DNA from: an uncultured Roseovarius sp.
Lineage (GTDB): Bacteria; Pseudomonadota; Alphaproteobacteria; Rhodobacterales; Rhodobacteraceae
Length of the DNA stretch: 34,980 nt
Direction: 5' to 3'
Assembly: GCA_934501475.1 (NCBI GenBank)
Contig: CAKSUL010000018.1
Coordinates: 1-34,980, forward strand
Shown here: in pieces, positions 7,782-17,807 of the stretch
How the letters are laid out: each line of letters begins with the position of its first letter
Position numbering within the stretch: position 1 is the first letter of the stretch
Made by a program: the position numbers and the translations under genes
The notes under the pieces: generated by a model
Told to the model about the DNA's origin: nothing
The model's input: only the letters and a program-made list of their open reading frames with translations
Database searches by the model: none

Positions 7782-7881
7782 AATCCGCAAATCAATGCGA
7801 CGGCTGGATTTTCTTTCGTGCCCGTCGCATTCTTGCAGGTATAAGAGAATTGCAGACGCGCAACGAAAAGAGGTCATCACC

Positions 7882-9132
7882 ATGTCAGCGCCCGGCCAGA
7901 ATCTTAAAATCAACGGTGATCGGCTGTGGGACAGCCTGATGGAGATGGCAAAGATCGGGCCCGGCGTGGCCGGCGGCAACAACCGCCAGACCCTGACCGA
8001 CGAAGACGGCGAAGGCCGCGCGCTGTTCCAGTCATGGTGCGAGGATGCGGGCTGCACGATGGGCGTGGACACGATGGGCAACATGTTCGCGCGCCGCGAG
8101 GGCACCGACCCCGACGCGCTGCCGGTTTATGTGGGCAGCCATCTCGACACGCAGCCGACCGGGGGCAAATATGACGGCGTTCTGGGCGTGCTGGCGGGGC
8201 TGGAACTGGTGCGCACGCTGAACGATCTGGACATCAAGACGCGGCACCCGATCGTCGTCACCAACTGGACCAACGAAGAGGGCACGCGCTTTGCCCCGGC
8301 GATGCTGGCCTCGGGGGTGTTTGCCGGTGTTCACGAACAGGACTGGGCCTATGCGCGCACCGATAGCGAGGGCAAGAGCTTTGGGGATGAACTGACCCGA
8401 ATCGGCTGGCGCGGCGATGAACCCGTGGGCGCGCGCAAGATGCACGCGTTCTTTGAGTTGCATATCGAACAGGGCCCGATCCTCGAGGCCGAGGGCAAGG
8501 ACATCGGCGTCGTCACCCACGGGCAGGGCCTGGAATGGACGCAGGTCACCATCACCGGCAGGGATTCCCATACTGGCTCGACCCCGATGCCGCTGCGCAA
8601 GAACGCGGGGCTGGGCATGGCGCGCGTGCTGGAAAAGGTCGAGGAAATCGCGCTGTCCCACGCGCCCGACGCCGTTGGTGCGGCCGGGCATATCGATATC
8701 TATCCCAATTCGCGCAACGTGATCCCCGGCAAGGCGGTCTTCACCGTCGATTTCCGCTCACCCGATATCGACGTGATCGCCGATATGGTCGCGCGCCTGA
8801 AAACCGAGACGCGCAAGATATGTGACGACATGGGGCTGGAGGTGGAGTTCGAAAAGGTCGGCGGGTTCGATCCGGTCACCTTTGATGAAGGCTGCGTCAC
8901 CGCCATCCGCAACGCCGCCGAGCGGCTGGGATATTCGCACCGCAACCTGATTTCCGGCGCAGGGCATGACGCCTGCTGGATCAGCCGCGTCACGCCCACG
9001 GCCATGGTGATGTGCCCCTGTGTCGACGGGCTGAGCCATAACGAAGCCGAGGAGATATCAAAGGAATGGGCCGTGGCGGGGGCGGATGTGCTGATGCATG
9101 CGGTGGTGGAGACGGCGGGGATTGAGGGGTAA
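7882..9132 (+). CDS. hyuC: Zn-dependent N-carbamoyl amino acid amidohydrolase (beta-ureidopropionase type)
   Basis: 416-aa M20-family amidohydrolase. It hydrolyses N-carbamoyl-beta-alanine or a related carbamoyl amino acid to the amino acid, CO2 and ammonia, the last step of reductive pyrimidine degradation. Metal-site motifs are visible: GSHLDTQPTGGKYDG, NEEGTRFAP and ELHIEQGPILE; a substrate-side TPMPLRKNAG and a C-terminal GAGHDA also match. The frame is open from 7774, but the ATG at 7882 has AGAGG about 8 nt upstream and gives the family length. The stop TAA overlaps the next ATG by one base (TAATG). Pairing with a dihydropyrimidinase supports the pyrimidine role; hydantoin substrates remain possible. 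Confidence 0.9.
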   Translation: MSAPGQNLKINGDRLWDSLMEMAKIGPGVAGGNNRQTLTDEDGEGRALFQSWCEDAGCTMGVDTMGNMFARREGTDPDALPVYVGSHLDTQPTGGKYDGVLGVLAGLELVRTLNDLDIKTRHPIVVTNWTNEEGTRFAPAMLASGVFAGVHEQDWAYARTDSEGKSFGDELTRIGWRGDEPVGARKMHAFFELHIEQGPILEAEGKDIGVVTHGQGLEWTQVTITGRDSHTGSTPMPLRKNAGLGMARVLEKVEEIALSHAPDAVGAAGHIDIYPNSRNVIPGKAVFTVDFRSPDIDVIADMVARLKTETRKICDDMGLEVEFEKVGGFDPVTFDEGCVTAIRNAAERLGYSHRNLISGAGHDACWISRVTPTAMVMCPCVDGLSHNEAEEISKEWAVAGADVLMHAVVETAGIEG

Positions 9133-9641
9133 TGTCAGTTGATTTATATCAAATCCCTACGGCCGCATTCTTGGAGCATTTTGTAATCGAGACCGCCTTG
9201 GAGCAACAGTGTTCACTCCAAGAGGCGTCCGAGCGTGTCTGCAATGACTATGGAGTAAAAGAAACTCTGGTATTTCCCTTGAATGAAACCAGAATTCTTG
9301 GCTTGTTATATTGCCTGTTGGTTTTTCCATCAGAGATCTGGAAACGCGATGAACTATTAGATGTAGTGCTAGAGGGAATGCGCGAAGATGCTGAGCTTTT
9401 AGCGTCCAATGTAGAAAACGCCGATCCAAACGTTATCCGAGGAATAAGAAATGCAGCCGCTCATGCTCGAATTTCCTTTGGTAGCCGTTCTATTACCTTC
9501 GAAGATAGACGAGGCAATGCCACCCCTCATTTCAAACTTAGACTGAGCTATCACGAGGCTGCGAATTTATTGCTCGTTTTAGGACGTTCGTTCCATAATA
9601 GCGCACAAATTAAAGCGTTTGTGGAAGAGACAGGGAGATGA
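9132..9641 (+). CDS. HEPN-like small protein inserted in the pyrimidine operon
   Basis: 169 aa, soluble, mostly helical, no signal peptide. Residues 100-111 read NVIRGIRNAAAH, giving R106-N107-x3-H111, the Rx4H signature (polar residue after Arg) of HEPN-domain ribonucleases; layout and length recall the pEK499_p136-type HEPN family. That assignment is by eye and tentative. The gene is much AT-richer than its neighbours and uses codons they avoid (TTA, AGA, ATA). Yet it is fused seamlessly: its ATG overlaps the hyuC stop, and its last codons supply GGGAG as ribosome site for the next gene, 3 nt away. No adjacent nucleotidyltransferase (MNT) or other antitoxin partner is seen. Function here is unknown. 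Confidence 0.75.
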   Translation: MSVDLYQIPTAAFLEHFVIETALEQQCSLQEASERVCNDYGVKETLVFPLNETRILGLLYCLLVFPSEIWKRDELLDVVLEGMREDAELLASNVENADPNVIRGIRNAAAHARISFGSRSITFEDRRGNATPHFKLRLSYHEAANLLLVLGRSFHNSAQIKAFVEETGR

Positions 9642-9644
9642 AAA

Positions 9645-11105
9645 ATGACCAAAGTCATCAAGAACGGCACCGTCTGCACGGCGGATCGCACATGGAAAGC
9701 GGACGTTCTGATCGAGGGCGAGACGATCAAGCAGATCGGCGAGGACCTGAAAGGCGATGAATATATCGACGCGGAAGGCGCCTATGTGATCCCCGGCGGG
9801 ATCGATCCGCATACGCATCTGGAAATGCCCTTCATGGGCACCACGGCGGCCGAGACCTTCGAGACGGGCACATGGGCCGCGGCCTGCGGCGGCACGACGA
9901 TGCTGGTCGATTTCTGCCTGCCGGGTGCGGATGGCTCGATCAAGAACGCCATCAATGAATGGCACCGCAAATCCGCGCCGCAGATTTGCAGCGATATCGG
10001 CTATCACATGGCGATCACCGGCTGGAACGAGAATGTCTTCGACGAAATGAAGGACGCCGTGGACATGGGCGTCAATTCCTTCAAGCATTTCATGGCCTAC
10101 AAGGGCGCGCTGATGATCGAGGACGATGAGATGTTCGCCTCGTTCAAGCGCTGCGCGGAACTGGGCGCGTTGCCGATGGTCCATGCCGAAAACGGTGATC
10201 TGGTCGCCGAGATGCAGCAGAAATATTTCGATCAGGGCATCACCGGCCCCGAGGGCCATGCCTATTCCCGCCCCCCCGAATTCGAGGGCGAAGCGGCGAA
10301 CCGCGCGATCTGTATCGCCGATGCCGCCGGCGTGCCGCTTTATATCGTGCATGTCAGTTGCGAGCAGTCGCATGAGGCGATCCGGCGCGCGCGCCAGAAA
10401 GGGATGCGGGTTTATGGCGAGCCGCTGGTGCAATTCCTGACGCTGGACGAAAGCGTCTATTTCAACACCGATTGGGACTATGCCGCGCGCCGCGTCATGT
10501 CGCCGCCCTTCCGCTCGAAGGATCATCAGGACTCACTTTGGGCCGGGTTGCAGGCCGGCTCACTCCAGGTGGTTGCCACGGACCACGCGGCGTTCTCGAC
10601 CGCGCAAAAACGCGCCGGGCGCGACGATTTCCGTATCATTCCCAACGGCTCGAACGGGCTGGAAGAGCGGTTGCCGGTGCTTTGGACGACAGGTGTGGAA
10701 ACCGGGCGTCTGACGCCCAATGAGTTTGTTGCCGCCACCTCGACCAATGTCGCCAAGATCCTGAATATCTATCCGAAAAAGGGCGCCATCGTCGAAGGGG
10801 CGGATGCCGATATCGTGGTGTGGGACCCCAAGATCAGCAAGACGATCAGCCCGACCAACCACCATTCGATCCTGGATTACAACGTGTTCGAGGGGTTCGA
10901 GGTCAGCGCCAACAGCCGCTTTACCCTGTCGCGCGGCGAAGTCATCTGGGCGTGGGGCCAAAACTCGCAACCCCAGCCGGGACGTGGCCGGTTCGTGCCC
11001 CGCCCCGCGTTCCCGTCCGCGCATCAGGCGCTCAGCAAGTGGAAGGCGTTGACCGCACCCAAGATGATCAAACGCGACCCGCTGAACATTCCGGCGGGAA
11101 TTTGA
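9645..11105 (+). CDS. hydA: Dihydropyrimidinase (D-hydantoinase)
   Basis: 486-aa amidohydrolase-fold enzyme that opens dihydrouracil or dihydrothymine (or 5-substituted hydantoins) to N-carbamoyl-beta-amino acids, the substrate of the HyuC-like enzyme upstream. Visible are the metal-binding GGIDPHTHLEMPFMG near residues 52-66, the region of the carbamylated bridging lysine (SFKHFMAYKGALM, about 146-158), a VHAENGD metal histidine (about 180), YIVHVSCE (about 235) and ATDHAAF (about 310). Length is normal for the family. Translation appears to start from a Shine-Dalgarno inside the preceding HEPN-like gene. Confidence 0.93.
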   Translation: MTKVIKNGTVCTADRTWKADVLIEGETIKQIGEDLKGDEYIDAEGAYVIPGGIDPHTHLEMPFMGTTAAETFETGTWAAACGGTTMLVDFCLPGADGSIKNAINEWHRKSAPQICSDIGYHMAITGWNENVFDEMKDAVDMGVNSFKHFMAYKGALMIEDDEMFASFKRCAELGALPMVHAENGDLVAEMQQKYFDQGITGPEGHAYSRPPEFEGEAANRAICIADAAGVPLYIVHVSCEQSHEAIRRARQKGMRVYGEPLVQFLTLDESVYFNTDWDYAARRVMSPPFRSKDHQDSLWAGLQAGSLQVVATDHAAFSTAQKRAGRDDFRIIPNGSNGLEERLPVLWTTGVETGRLTPNEFVAATSTNVAKILNIYPKKGAIVEGADADIVVWDPKISKTISPTNHHSILDYNVFEGFEVSANSRFTLSRGEVIWAWGQNSQPQPGRGRFVPRPAFPSAHQALSKWKALTAPKMIKRDPLNIPAGI

Positions 11106-11162
11106 GCCAGCCCCACCAAGCAACAGGTTCCGGGTCACGCCCGGACCGCGGAGAGCCAGGAT

Positions 11163-11945
11163 TTGACCAATGACACCGTGATCAGCGCGCATGACCTGTC
11201 GCTGACCTTCCAGACGAACGACGGCCCGATCCACGCCCTGCGGGATGTGAACCTGGACGTCAACAAAGGCGATTTCGTCAGTTTCATCGGCCCCTCGGGA
11301 TGTGGCAAGACCACGCTCCTGCGGGTCATGGCCGATCTTGAACGCCAGACGGCCGGCACCATTACCGTCAACGGCGTCAGCCCCGCCGAGGCCCGGCGCG
11401 CGCGCGCCTATGGCTATGTGTTTCAGGCGGCCGGCCTTTACCCCTGGCGCACCATCGGCGGCAATATCCGCCTGCCGCTGGAGATCATGGGCTATGACAA
11501 GGCCGATCAGGCGCGGCGCGTGAAAAACGTGCTCGAGCTAGTGGACCTTGCCGGGTTTGAGAACAAATTCCCCTGGCAGTTGAGCGGCGGCATGCAGCAA
11601 CGCGCCAGCATCGCGCGCGCACTGGCCTTCGATGCGGACATCCTGCTGATGGATGAACCCTTCGGCGCGCTGGACGAAATCGTGCGCGACCACCTGAATG
11701 AACAGCTGTTGCACCTCTGGGCCAGCACCCGGAAAACGATCTGTTTTGTCACCCATTCGATCCCCGAGGCGGTCTATCTTTCGACCCGGATCGTCGTCAT
11801 GTCCCCGCGCCCGGGCCGTATCACCGACGTGATCGACAGCCCCCTGCCGCGCGAGCGACCGCTCGAGATCAGGGACACGCCCGAATTCATCGAAATCGCA
11901 CAGCGGGTGCGCGATGGCTTGCGTGCGGGGCACGGCGATGACTGA
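11163..11945 (+). CDS. ABC transporter ATP-binding protein (nitrate/sulfonate/taurine type)
   Basis: 260-aa cytoplasmic ATPase: Walker A GPSGCGKTTLLR (about 40-51), Q-loop at VFQAAGLYPW, signature LSGGMQQR, Walker B ILLMDEPFGALDE and the switch histidine in CFVTHS. It belongs to the SsuB/TauB-like class that works with NMT1/THI5-type binding proteins. The start is TTG at 11163, preceded by GGAG and CAGG; the nearby ATG at 11170 is out of frame. With the two permeases and binding protein downstream it forms one importer, probably for a pyrimidine-type compound broken down by the enzymes upstream (inference from context). Confidence 0.88.
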   Translation: MTNDTVISAHDLSLTFQTNDGPIHALRDVNLDVNKGDFVSFIGPSGCGKTTLLRVMADLERQTAGTITVNGVSPAEARRARAYGYVFQAAGLYPWRTIGGNIRLPLEIMGYDKADQARRVKNVLELVDLAGFENKFPWQLSGGMQQRASIARALAFDADILLMDEPFGALDEIVRDHLNEQLLHLWASTRKTICFVTHSIPEAVYLSTRIVVMSPRPGRITDVIDSPLPRERPLEIRDTPEFIEIAQRVRDGLRAGHGDD

Positions 11946-12065
11946 CCATGGCCGCCCCCCGCACGCCGGCCTCGCCCCTTTTCAAGGTGGAGATCCCTTC
12001 ACTTTTCACGGTCATCGGCGCTCCCGCCTGTACCGTGAGGTCAGTAAACCACCAAATCCTTTCGC

Positions 12066-12129
12066 TTTTCTTAAAATACTCAAATCCTCCGCCTGCATCT
12101 GGCACAGTTTTATGAGTATTTTTGGAAAA
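12066..12129. repeat. AT-rich inverted repeat inside the ABC operon
   Basis: The 203-bp gap between ATPase and first permease is unusual in this tight operon. It holds arms at 12066-12084 and 12111-12129 (16 of 19 pairs, core AAAATACTCA / TGAGTATTTT) around a 26-nt loop. The right arm continues into AATGAAGAAGGGGG, which provides the purine-rich ribosome site of the permease at 12149. The region resembles the segment at 14981-15011 (GATATTTTCGGCCAGAAGAAG), suggesting a small intergenic repeat family. The ATG at 11948 opens only a 55-codon frame without recognisable features. Confidence 0.6.
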
Positions 12130-12148
12130 ATGAAGAAGGGGGCGCCTG

Positions 12149-13021
12149 ATGCGTAATCTCGTTCCCATTCTGACCGTCGTGGCGGCGATTTTCATGCTCT
12201 GGTATGCGGGGGCCGTCGCGTTGAACGCACCCTGGGCCAGGGATCAGGCGGCGCGGGCCGGTGTGACGCTGAGCTTTTCCGAACTGGTCGCCGATACCTG
12301 GAGCCAGAAAAAGCCCAAGCTGCCCGCGCCTCATCAGGTCGGGGCGGAAATTTGGGATACCACCGGAAAGATGGTGCTGAGCGGGCGCGGATTTTCCAAG
12401 CGGTCGCTGCTCTATCACAGTTGGGTCACCTTCAGCGCCACATTTCTGGGATTCGTGATGGGCACGGCCCTCGGGATCGCGCTGGCGGTCGGGATCGTCT
12501 ACAACCGCACCATGGACATGAGCGTGATGCCCTGGGTCATCGCCAGCCAGACAATCCCGATCATCGCCCTTGCCCCGATGATCATCGTGGTGCTGAACGC
12601 GGTCGGGATCTCGGGGCTGCTGCCCAAGGCGATGATCTCGATGTATCTGTCGTTTTTTCCGGTGGTCGTGGGCATGGTGTCCGGGTTGCGCAGCCCCGGG
12701 GGCATGCAACTGGATCAGATGCGCACATGGAATGCCAGCCCGGCGCAGACCTTCTGGCGGCTGCGGTTGCCGTCCTCGATGCCCTATCTGTTCACATCGC
12801 TCAAGGTGGCGATGGCGGCCAGCCTGGTGGGGGCGATCATCGGAGAATTGCCGACCGGAGCCGTGGCGGGCCTTGGCGCGCGCCTGTTGGCCGGGAGTTA
12901 TTATGGCCAGACCATCCAGATCTGGAGCGCGTTGATCATGGCGGCGGTGCTGGCGGCCGTGCTGGTCGGGTTGATCGGTCTGATGCAGCGGATCACGCTG
13001 AAACGGATGGGGATGGCATGA
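12149..13021 (+). CDS. ABC transporter permease 1
   Basis: 290-aa inner-membrane permease of the SsuC/TauC class. The first TM helix is at about 5-25, then an extended periplasmic loop with EIWDTTGKMV (about 70-80), then five core helices with the cytoplasmic coupling motif near RTWNASPAQTFWRLRLPSSMPYL (given here only as a position, about 192-214). It forms a heterodimer with the next gene, whose start overlaps its stop (ATGA). Its ribosome site comes from the purine-rich end of the intergenic repeat. Confidence 0.87.
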   Translation: MRNLVPILTVVAAIFMLWYAGAVALNAPWARDQAARAGVTLSFSELVADTWSQKKPKLPAPHQVGAEIWDTTGKMVLSGRGFSKRSLLYHSWVTFSATFLGFVMGTALGIALAVGIVYNRTMDMSVMPWVIASQTIPIIALAPMIIVVLNAVGISGLLPKAMISMYLSFFPVVVGMVSGLRSPGGMQLDQMRTWNASPAQTFWRLRLPSSMPYLFTSLKVAMAASLVGAIIGELPTGAVAGLGARLLAGSYYGQTIQIWSALIMAAVLAAVLVGLIGLMQRITLKRMGMA

Positions 13022-13866
13022 TGGGCTGGCTGGCATTCGGATTCGTGGCCTGGCTGGTCGGGTGGCGGGTGAACACCCGGCTTGCGCGCCGCCCCCGCAC
13101 GCGGTTTACCCGCCTGGCGGTGCCGGTGATTTTCGGGCTGAGCGTCATCCTGATCTGGGAAAGCGTGGTGCGTGGGCTCGGGGTGTCCAAGGTCCTGCTG
13201 CCTGCGCCATCGCTGATTGCCACCACTTTTGTCGCCTCGCCGCATATCCTGTGGATCGATTTCGTCCAGACGGTGATCAAGGGCGCGCTGAGCGGCTATG
13301 TCATCGGCTGCGGGGCGGCGTTTCTGATCGCGATTGCCGTTGACCGGTTTCCGTTTCTGCAACGCGGCTTGCTGCCGGTGGGCAATTTCGTGGCCGCATT
13401 GCCGATCATCGGCATGGCGCCGATTCTGGTCATGTGGTTCGGGTTCGACTGGCAATCCAAGGCGGCGGTTGTCGTCGTCATGGTGTTCTTTCCGATGCTG
13501 GTCAACACCGTCCAGGGCCTTCAGGCCAGCGACGCGATGCAGCGCGACCTGATGCGCACCTATGCCGCCGGATACTGGACCACCCTGCTCAAGCTGCGCC
13601 TGCCGACGGCGATGCCGTTCATCTTCAACGGGCTGAAGATCGCCTCGACGCTGGCGCTGATCGGCGCGATCGTCGCCGAGTTCTTCGGCTCGCCGGTCAA
13701 GGGCATGGGCTTTCGCATTTCGACCTCGGTCGGGCAGCTGGCGCTGGATCTGGTCTGGGCCGAGATCGTCGTCGCCGCCATTGTCGGCACGTCGTTTTAC
13801 GGTGCTATTGCCTTGATCGAGAAAGCCGTGACATTCTGGCACCCATCACAACGACGCCGGACCTAA
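13018..13866 (+). CDS. ABC transporter permease 2
   Basis: 282-aa inner-membrane permease paralogous to the preceding one, with about six hydrophobic helices and a cytoplasmic coupling loop around AAGYWTTLLKLRLPTAMPF (about 181-199). The reading frame is open far upstream inside permease 1, but the real start is ATG at 13018 (ATGA overlap with the upstream stop) or the next codon, ATG 13021. Together with permease 1 it makes the membrane channel of the importer. Confidence 0.87.
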   Translation: MMGWLAFGFVAWLVGWRVNTRLARRPRTRFTRLAVPVIFGLSVILIWESVVRGLGVSKVLLPAPSLIATTFVASPHILWIDFVQTVIKGALSGYVIGCGAAFLIAIAVDRFPFLQRGLLPVGNFVAALPIIGMAPILVMWFGFDWQSKAAVVVVMVFFPMLVNTVQGLQASDAMQRDLMRTYAAGYWTTLLKLRLPTAMPFIFNGLKIASTLALIGAIVAEFFGSPVKGMGFRISTSVGQLALDLVWAEIVVAAIVGTSFYGAIALIEKAVTFWHPSQRRRT

Positions 13867-13896
13867 CCGGCACCATCACCCAAAGGGAGACTGACC

Positions 13897-14889
13897 ATGA
13901 CCAAGATCACGACCACACTGAGCCTCGCGGCGCTGACCGCCTGGGGCGCGACGGCGCAGGCCGCCGACGACATGACATTGCAGCTGAAATGGGTCACGCA
14001 GGCGCAGTTTGCCGGCTATTACGTGGCCCTGGACAAGGGGTTTTACGACGAGGAAGACCTGAACGTCACGATCAAGCCGGGTGGCCCCGACATCGCCCCG
14101 ACACAGGTGATCGCCGGGGGCGGCGCCGATGTGATGGTGGACTGGATGCCTCCTGCCCTTGCCGCGCGCGAAAAGGGTCTGCCGCTGGTCAACATCGCGC
14201 AGCCGTTCAAATCATCGGGGATGATGCTGACCTGCCTCAAGGAAAGCGGCGTGCAGAGCCCCGAGGATTTCCCCGGTCGCACGCTGGGTGTCTGGTTCTT
14301 TGGCAATGAGTTCCCGTTCCTGAGCTGGATGAGCCAGCTTGGCATTCCCACCACGGGCGGCGACGATGGGGTGACCGTGCTCAAGCAGGGGTTCAATGTC
14401 GATCCGTTGCTGCAAAAGCAGGCCGATTGCATTTCGACCATGACCTATAATGAATACTGGCAGATCATCGATGCCGGCCTGACGCCCGAGGATCTGGTGA
14501 CCTTCAAATATGAGGATCAGGGCGTCGCCACACTGGAGGATGGTCTATATGTGCTTGAGGAAAAGCTGAACGATCCGGCCGAAGTGGACAAGCTGACACG
14601 GTTCGTGCGCGCGTCGATGAAGGGCTGGAAATGGGCCGAGGAGAACCCCGAAGAGGCGGCAATGATCGTTCTGGACAATGACGCATCCGGCGCGCAGACC
14701 GAAGAGCATCAGGTGCGCATGACCCGCGAAGTCGCCAAGCTGACCGCGGGCAGCAACGGCGCGCTGGACCCTGCGGATTTCGAGCGCACGGTGCAGTCGC
14801 TGCTGTCGGGTGGCTCGGACCCGGTGATCACGACCCATCCCGGTGACGCGGCCTGGACCCATGTCGTGACCGATGCGGCCCTGAACTAA
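13897..14889 (+). CDS. NMT1/THI5-like periplasmic binding protein
   Basis: 330 aa. A Sec signal peptide (about 1-22, ending AQAA) precedes the NMT1 domain, recognised by LQLKWVTQAQFAGYYVALDKGFY (residues about 28-50, shown as a landmark in shortened form: KWVTQAQFAGYY) and GPDIAPTQVIAGGGADV. Relatives bind pyrimidine-like thiamin precursors, riboflavin or other heterocycles. Located at the end of a hydantoinase/ureidopropionase operon, it probably captures a pyrimidine or hydantoin. Preceded by AAAGGGAGA about 8 nt before the ATG and followed by a strong terminator. Confidence 0.88.
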   Translation: MTKITTTLSLAALTAWGATAQAADDMTLQLKWVTQAQFAGYYVALDKGFYDEEDLNVTIKPGGPDIAPTQVIAGGGADVMVDWMPPALAAREKGLPLVNIAQPFKSSGMMLTCLKESGVQSPEDFPGRTLGVWFFGNEFPFLSWMSQLGIPTTGGDDGVTVLKQGFNVDPLLQKQADCISTMTYNEYWQIIDAGLTPEDLVTFKYEDQGVATLEDGLYVLEEKLNDPAEVDKLTRFVRASMKGWKWAEENPEEAAMIVLDNDASGAQTEEHQVRMTREVAKLTAGSNGALDPADFERTVQSLLSGGSDPVITTHPGDAAWTHVVTDAALN

Positions 14890-14918
14890 CGCCTCGGGGG
14901 CACAAAGAGGACAACGGC

Positions 14919-14952
14919 GGGGCGCCGGGGGACATCCTGGCGCCCCATTTTC
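14919..14952 (+). terminator. Intrinsic terminator of the pyrimidine operon
   Basis: GGGGCGCC at 14919-14926 pairs perfectly with GGCGCCCC at 14939-14946, followed by ATTTTC. It lies 30 nt after the binding-protein stop codon and ends the operon. Confidence 0.8.
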
Positions 14953-14980
14953 ATGGGCGTGCCATCTGGCAGATGTCGCA

Positions 14981-15011
14981 GCCTCCGGCGGGGATATTTT
15001 CGGCCAGAAGA
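14981..15011. repeat. Rhodobacteraceae-type intergenic repeat motif
   Basis: CCTCCGGCGGGGATATTTTC followed by GGCCAGAAGAAG. It shares the GA(G)TATTTT...GAAGAAG layout with the sequence at 12113-12138 in this window. I recall very similar intergenic motifs in other roseobacter genomes, but did not check; function unknown. Confidence 0.45.
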
Positions 15012-15036
15012 AGCGCCAGAAGACGCAATGGGAATG

Positions 15037-15063
15037 AAAAAGGGCGCGCCGCATGGCACGCCC
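15037..15063 (-). terminator. Intrinsic terminator of pckA
   Basis: Read on the minus strand: a 9-bp stem with one mismatch (15063-15055 with 15050-15042, loop of 4) followed by TTTTT at 15041-15037. It lies 26 nt beyond the pckA stop codon. Confidence 0.85.
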
Positions 15064-15088
15064 TGTGGGTCTGTCTTGGTCGCGAGGC

Positions 15089-16687
<1,599 letters not shown>

Positions 16688-16787
16688 CTGATGGTTCTCC
16701 GTTCTGTAACGCGGCCTGCGGGCGGCGGAAGGGCCGGGTGCGGGTCGGTGAGACATCGAGATCATCCGGCCAGTGCCCGTTAAGGGG

Positions 16788-16802
16788 CGTCATAGCATGA
16801 CG
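16788..16802. promoter_or_regulatory. Palindrome upstream of pckA
   Basis: CGTCATAGCATGACG: perfect 6-bp half sites with 3-bp spacer, about 100 bp upstream of the pckA start. Candidate operator; no regulator can be named from sequence. Confidence 0.4.
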
Positions 16803-16833
16803 TTTCCGCCAATGAACAGAAGGCTTTGATGTC

Positions 16834-16866
16834 GTTAGCGCAACCAATTTCAAGTTAGCGCAACCA
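16834..16866. promoter_or_regulatory. Two 13-bp direct repeats 20 bp apart (pckA-chvI intergenic region)
   Basis: GTTAGCGCAACCA at 16834-16846 and 16854-16866. The 20-bp period puts both on the same face of the helix, as expected for cooperative binding of a regulator. They resemble degenerate LacI-family operators (GTTAGCGCTAAC type). Distance is about 150 bp to pckA and 240 bp to chvI. Apart from these sites I see no gene in the 415-bp gap 16688-17102. Confidence 0.55.
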
Positions 16867-17102
16867 GCCGTCAAAGCGGGCAGAATGCCGCCTGAGACGG
16901 GGGGCCAACGCCGATGATCCTGCCCGGGAAGGTTAAAATGCAAGGAAATGAAAGTGGGGCAATTTAGCCATTCCTAACACAATTCTGACCAGATCAGAGT
17001 GGAATAGCCCCCTGATTCGCAGTTTGGGATTGCCTGCAAAGAGAGAAAAGGCGCATAGTGGTGAAAAAAATAGGCAACCCGAGCAGTACAAGGACAGCAC
17101 CC

Positions 17103-17807
17103 ATGTCGAAAATCGCCCTTGTGGACGATGACAGGAATATCCTGACATCGGTTTCCATGACCCTTGAGGCCGAAGGCTTTGAGGTCGAAACCTATAATGA
17201 CGGACAGCAGGCGTTTGACGCCTTCAGCAAGAAACTGCCGGACATGGCAGTGCTGGACATCAAGATGCCCCGTATGGACGGCATGGACCTGCTGCAGCGG
17301 CTGAGACAGAAATCCTCGATGCCGGTGATTTTCCTGACCTCCAAGGATGATGAGATTGATGAGGTCCTGGGCCTGCGCATGGGCGCGGATGACTATGTAA
17401 AGAAACCGTTTTCCCAGCGGTTGCTGGTCGAGCGGATTCGCGCGCTGCTGCGCCGTCAGGACGCGCTTGAGGGCAATGTCAGCCCCGCCGACGCCGAAGA
17501 GGGCAAGGTGATCGAGCGCGGTGAGCTGCGTATGGACCCGCTGCGCCATTCAGTGTCCTGGAAAGGGCGCGACGTGTCGCTGACCGTGACCGAATTCCTG
17601 CTGTTGCAGGCGCTGGCCCAACGCCCCGGTTTCGTGAAGTCGCGCGATCAGCTGATGGATGTGGCCTATGATGATCAGGTCTATGTCGACGATCGCACGA
17701 TCGACAGCCATATCAAGCGCCTGCGCAAGAAGCTGCGCCAGGCCGATCCCGAGTTCTCGGCGATTGAGACGCTCTACGGGATCGGATACAGATATAACGA
17801 AGATTGA
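17103..17807 (+). CDS. chvI: ChvI, OmpR-family response regulator
   Basis: 234 aa. Receiver domain 1-120 with acidic D8/D9/D10, phospho-acceptor D52 in [11 protein letters not shown] and lysine in YVKKPF; C-terminal winged helix (about 135-232) with [16 protein letters not shown] as recognition helix. It works with ChvG in the membrane/acid-stress and host-interaction system of alphaproteobacteria, which also influences central carbon metabolism. Start at ATG 17103 ([10 protein letters not shown]), AAGGA upstream; an in-frame earlier start at 17058 is unlikely. The stop overlaps the chvG start (TTGA). Confidence 0.94.
   Translation: MSKIALVDDDRNILTSVSMTLEAEGFEVETYNDGQQAFDAFSKKLPDMAVLDIKMPRMDGMDLLQRLRQKSSMPVIFLTSKDDEIDEVLGLRMGADDYVKKPFSQRLLVERIRALLRRQDALEGNVSPADAEEGKVIERGELRMDPLRHSVSWKGRDVSLTVTEFLLLQALAQRPGFVKSRDQLMDVAYDDQVYVDDRTIDSHIKRLRKKLRQADPEFSAIETLYGIGYRYNED

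Noticed and set aside
11948..12115. Small plus-strand ORF of about 55 codons between ABC ATPase and permease
   Set aside because: No ribosome site, no motif, and its 3' part lies within the inverted repeat element.
12110..13842. Long minus-strand frames opposite the two ABC permeases
   Set aside because: His/Arg/Asp-rich antisense shadows of hydrophobic membrane proteins.
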